Assembly: GCA_015229045.1 (NCBI GenBank)
Contig: JADGCJ010000149.1
Coordinates: 1 to 8,107 of the forward strand
Direction: 5' to 3'
Source of the DNA: Magnetococcales bacterium
GTDB taxonomy: Bacteria > Pseudomonadota > Magnetococcia > Magnetococcales > DC0425bin3
DNA: 8,107 bases
The position numbers and the translations under genes were made by a program. The notes beneath the pieces are model-generated. The model did no database searches and was not told the origin of the DNA. It saw nothing but the letters and a program-made list of their open reading frames with translations. Of the stretch, positions 5,387 through 8,107 are shown one piece after another (the stretch's first letter is position 1; every line of letters begins with the position of its first letter).

Positions 5387-5416
5387 ATTGCATAATCATG
5401 CCTGAAGGCCCATATT
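5387..5416 (+). promoter_or_regulatory. Candidate lon promoter, sigma-32-like with overlapping sigma-70 boxes
   Basis: ATTGCAT (5387-5393), 14 nt, then GCCCATATT (5408-5416) resembles the heat-shock consensus CTTGAAA-N11-16-CCCCATNTA, better at -10 than at -35. The same bases give weak sigma-70 boxes, TTGCAT and CATATT, with a 17-nt spacer. lon is a heat-shock gene in many proteobacteria, which supports but does not prove the call. Transcription would begin near 5423, leaving a leader of about 77 nt. Confidence 0.4.
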
Positions 5417-5439
5417 CATGATATCCGTGTCCCCGTTGG

Positions 5440-5462
5440 CCCCTGGAAGCAAAAAACAGGGG
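5440..5462 (+). other. Small hairpin in the lon leader
   Basis: CCCCTG (5440-5445) pairs with CAGGGG (5457-5462) around an A-rich 11-nt loop, 37 nt before the lon start codon. It may influence leader stability or translation. There is no T-run after it, so it is not a terminator. Confidence 0.3.
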
Positions 5463-5499
5463 AGATGCGGCAATTTCAAGATTCCCCAAGGAACGATGC

Positions 5500-7950
5500 A
5501 TGGCCGACAAACCACCCAAAGATGCCCCAGCCCCGGAAAAAACCGAAGAAAAAAGCACCAAGACAGAGGGTGACTCGCCGTCATCCGGCGCAGCCACCGC
5601 GCCGGTACGGATTGAAGAGCTCCTGCCATCGGAACTGGTTCTCTATCCTCTGGGGGGGCGCCCGTTCTTTCCAGGCATGCTGACGCCCATCCAGGTGGAA
5701 GGCTCGCCCTACTACGAAACGATCCGCTGGGCTCTCAACTCCCCGGGCAAAATGTTTGGCATCATCCTGAGCCGCTCCGAAGAGGGTCAGGAAGTGTACA
5801 ACCCGGAAAAACTCTTCCGGTTCGGTACGGTGGTCCGCATATTGGAAGCCGCCATCAATGAGCCGGAAAAGCAGGTCAAGCTGTTGGCGGAAGGGATCTC
5901 CCGCTTTGAAATCATGGAGATCATCCCTGGAGAAGGGCCTCTGCGCGCCCGGGTGATCCACCACGATTCCGCGACGGACATGCTGGATCAGGACGCCTTG
6001 AAACCCTATACCATGGCCGTCATCAACACCCTGAAAGAGATCCTCAAATATGACTCGCTCTATCAGGAGCAGGTCAAGATGTTCCTGTCGCGACACAACT
6101 TCAGCGAACCCAATCGGTTGGCCGATTTTGTCGCCTCCATGACCAGTTCCAGCCGCGAAGAACTCCAAGAGGTCCTGGAGACCCTCCCCATCATCACCCG
6201 CATGGAAAAGGTTCTGTCGCTGCTGAAAAAAGAGCTGGAGATCGTCAAACTCCAGGACAAGATTTCCAAGCAGGTCGAAGAGGGCATCTCCGACAATCAG
6301 CGCCACTTTTTTCTGCGCGAACAACTCAAGGAGATCCAGAAGGAGCTGGGCATCACCAAGGATGACCGCACCGCCGACCTGGAACGCTTCCGCAAACGCA
6401 TCGAAACCCTCACCCTCTCCGAAGAGGCCCACAATCGCATCCACGAAGAGATGGACAAGCTGAGTGTCCTGGAGACCAGCTCCTCGGAGTATGGGGTCAC
6501 GCGCAACTATCTGGACTGGCTGACTCTACTCCCCTGGGGCATCCACTCGAAAGACAAGGTGGATCTGAAGCGGGCACGGCGCATTCTCGACGACGACCAT
6601 GATGGCCTCGATGACGTCAAAGAGCGCATCCTGGAATTTCTTGCCGTAGGCAAGCTGAAAGGGGAGATCGGCGGTTCCATCATCCTGTTGGTAGGCCCCC
6701 CCGGAGTCGGAAAAACCTCGGTGGGGCGCTCCGTGGCACGATCGGTCGGGCGCAAGTTTTACCGTTTTTCAGTGGGCGGCATGCGTGATGAAGCCGAAAT
6801 CAAGGGCCATCGTCGCACCTATGTCGGCGCCATGCCTGGGAAATTCATCCAGGCCATTCGCCATACCAAAGTGGCCAACCCCATCATCATGCTCGACGAA
6901 GTGGACAAGATTGGCGCAAGCTACCAGGGAGACCCCGCCTCGGCCCTGCTGGAGGTGCTCGATCCGGAACAGAACACCGAATTTCTCGACCACTATCTGG
7001 ATGTGCGGTTTGATCTGTCCAAGGTGCTGTTCATCTGTACCGCCAATCAACAGGATACCATCCCGCGTCCCCTCCTGGATCGCATGGAGGTGATTCGTCT
7101 CTCCGGCTATATCGCCGAAGAGAAGTTGCGCATCGCCCGCAACCATCTGGTTCCCAAACAGCTCGTCAAGAATGGCCTGACCCGTGAGGACTTGCGTATC
7201 GCCACCGATGCCCTGCGTGCCATCATCGACAACTATGCCCGCGAAGCCGGTGTGCGGCGCCTGGAACAAAAAATCGGCTCCATCGCCCGCAAAACCGCCG
7301 TGCATATTTTGGATGGAGCCGAGAGGCCCATCCGTGTCAGCCGCCAGGAGGTCGAAACCTTTCTCGGCAAACCTGACTTCCGGGACGAGAAACCTTTGAG
7401 TGGCGTTGGTATCGTGACCGGCCTGGCCTGGACAGCCATGGGTGGTGCCACCCTGGACGTGGAAGCGGTGCGTGTTCGCTCCGACAGTGGCAAGGTTCAC
7501 ATCACCCTGACCGGCTCCCTGGGCGATGTCATGAAGGAGTCGGCCCAGATCGCCTACAGCTATCTGCTCTCCCATGCCGACAAACTGGAGGGGGATATCA
7601 GCAATATTGAGGGGTCCGTTCACCTCCATGTCCCCGAGGGGGCCACTCCCAAGGATGGTCCCTCTGCCGGTATCACCATGACCACGGCTCTTCTTTCGCT
7701 GATGCGGCAGGAGGCTGTGCCCCGACGCCTCGCCATGACTGGCGAAATCACCCTCACTGGTCAGGTTCTCGCCGTGGGAGGCATCCGCGAGAAGGTGATC
7801 GCTGCCCGTCGCGTCGGCATCCGGGAGTTGATCCTCCCCGATGCCTGCCGCAAGGATTTTGGCGAAGTCCCCAGCCACATCCGGGAAGGGTTTACCGTCC
7901 ACTTTGTCAAAAAGTATCCTGAGGTGGCGCGCATCGTTTTCGGCAAGTGA
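5500..7950 (+). CDS. lon: ATP-dependent protease Lon (LonA type)
   Basis: This 816-residue cytoplasmic hexameric protease unfolds and degrades damaged and short-lived regulatory proteins. Residues 1-35 are a charged, Pro/Glu/Lys-rich extension. The substrate-binding N-domain runs from about 36 to 235 and starts at [21 protein letters not shown] helical coiled section with [18 protein letters not shown] follows, near 268-285. The AAA+ module has Walker [10 protein letters not shown] at 399-407 (Lys405) and Walker [10 protein letters not shown] with Asp466-Glu467. The S16 protease domain, from about 610 to the end, carries the Ser-Lys dyad: Ser722 in PKDGPSAG and Lys765 in GGIREK. Both are offset by 43 residues from E. 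coli Ser679 and Lys722, so the enzyme looks fully active. It is about 30 residues longer than the 784-residue E. coli protein, mostly at the N-terminus. The ATG at 5500 has AAGGAA at 5488-5493. No clpX or hupB flanks it in this window; a tRNA-Gln follows. Confidence 0.98.
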   Translation: MADKPPKDAPAPEKTEEKSTKTEGDSPSSGAATAPVRIEELLPSELVLYPLGGRPFFPGMLTPIQVEGSPYYETIRWALNSPGKMFGIILSRSEEGQEVYNPEKLFRFGTVVRILEAAINEPEKQVKLLAEGISRFEIMEIIPGEGPLRARVIHHDSATDMLDQDALKPYTMAVINTLKEILKYDSLYQEQVKMFLSRHNFSEPNRLADFVASMTSSSREELQEVLETLPIITRMEKVLSLLKKELEIVKLQDKISKQVEEGISDNQRHFFLREQLKEIQKELGITKDDRTADLERFRKRIETLTLSEEAHNRIHEEMDKLSVLETSSSEYGVTRNYLDWLTLLPWGIHSKDKVDLKRARRILDDDHDGLDDVKERILEFLAVGKLKGEIGGSIILLVGPPGVGKTSVGRSVARSVGRKFYRFSVGGMRDEAEIKGHRRTYVGAMPGKFIQAIRHTKVANPIIMLDEVDKIGASYQGDPASALLEVLDPEQNTEFLDHYLDVRFDLSKVLFICTANQQDTIPRPLLDRMEVIRLSGYIAEEKLRIARNHLVPKQLVKNGLTREDLRIATDALRAIIDNYAREAGVRRLEQKIGSIARKTAVHILDGAERPIRVSRQEVETFLGKPDFRDEKPLSGVGIVTGLAWTAMGGATLDVEAVRVRSDSGKVHITLTGSLGDVMKESAQIAYSYLLSHADKLEGDISNIEGSVHLHVPEGATPKDGPSAGITMTTALLSLMRQEAVPRRLAMTGEITLTGQVLAVGGIREKVIAARRVGIRELILPDACRKDFGEVPSHIREGFTVHFVKKYPEVARIVFGK

Positions 7951-7967
7951 TGTTTTACGGAGAAGGC

Positions 7968-7995
7968 TTGACACCGGCAGGATACCTGATAAAAA
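7968..7995 (+). promoter_or_regulatory. Predicted strong promoter for tRNA-Gln
   Basis: A perfect TTGACA (7968-7973) is followed after 16 nt by TAAAAA (7990-7995, 4 of 6), itself preceded by TG and one base (extended -10). The region after it is GC-rich (TGGCGCCC), as in stringently controlled stable-RNA promoters. Transcription would begin near 8002, only about 8 nt before the tRNA. It lies just 17 nt past the lon stop, so the tRNA need not depend on lon transcription. Confidence 0.65.
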
Positions 7996-8009
7996 TGGCG
8001 CCCTGGTTT

Positions 8010-8083
8010 TGGCGGATCGTCTAACGGCAGGACAGAGGATTCTGACTCCTCCAATCTAGGTTCGAATCCTAGTCCGCCAGCCA
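8010..8083 (+). tRNA. tRNA-Gln (anticodon CTG)
   Basis: The full cloverleaf can be drawn by eye. Acceptor arms TGGCGGA (8010-8016) and TCCGCCA (8073-8079) are followed by discriminator G and an encoded CCA (8081-8083). The D stem is GTCT/GGAC and the anticodon stem GAGGA/TCCTC. Its 7-nt loop TTCTGAC has anticodon CTG at 8042-8044, reading CAG. There is a 4-nt variable loop, and the T arm is CTAGG-TTCGAAT-CCTAG. The anticodon and the U1-A72 weak first pair are typical of glutamine tRNAs. The 3' ends of tRNA genes are frequent integration sites, but the window ends 24 bp later. Confidence 0.95.
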
Positions 8084-8107
8084 AATGAAAGCGAAGGGTT
8101 ACAGGAG

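Noticed and set aside
6769..7974. 401-codon minus-strand frame opposite lon (and a second one at 5581-6444)
   Set aside because: Both lie wholly antisense to the strongly conserved Lon coding sequence and show no domain of their own.

Overview
The window looks like an ordinary chromosomal stretch of a moderately GC-rich proteobacterium. The evidence is a periplasmic class I cytochrome c, an ECF sigma factor, an ErpA-type iron-sulfur carrier with the proteobacterial [11 protein letters not shown] signature, a LonA protease and a tRNA with encoded CCA. A magnetotactic Magnetococcia-like lineage would fit the mix of small proteins, but that is a weak guess from memory. The first ~55 bases are G and C homopolymers and look like a bad contig edge.

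Layout. 108-531 (minus): small soluble cytochrome c with its own promoter and a GC-rich hairpin after the stop. 794-1162 (plus): secreted cysteine-rich protein of unknown function. 1289-1864 (plus): ECF sigma factor. 2029-2826 (plus): single-pass membrane protein with an anti-sigma-like cytoplasmic part that lacks the zinc motif. 2828-3460 (minus): winged-helix DNA-binding protein ending 1 bp from the previous gene, probably started at a TTG. 3540-3664: 125-bp element with perfect 20-bp inverted ends, lying between this gene and its divergent neighbour. 3764-4018 (plus): small DUF6812-like protein with a GTG start. 4033-4521 (minus): zinc-ribbon Nudix hydrolase. 4785-5147 (plus): erpA, behind an extended -10 promoter and a palindromic operator-like site. 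5148-5345: consecutive stem-loops ending in a T-run. 5500-7950 (plus): lon, with a possible sigma-32 promoter. 7968-8083: promoter and tRNA-Gln(CTG).

How they relate. The sigma factor and the membrane protein form a probable signalling pair, and the secreted protein just upstream could belong to the same unit. ErpA (Fe-S delivery) and Lon (protein quality control) are housekeeping and stress functions, separated by a probable terminator, so they are likely controlled separately. Cytochrome c and Nudix hydrolase appear to be stand-alone genes.

I saw no CRISPR array, transposase, phage gene or recognisable defence system. The points that best merit a second look are the inverted-repeat element at 3540-3664, the operator before erpA, the string of hairpins between erpA and lon, and the cysteine-free anti-sigma candidate.
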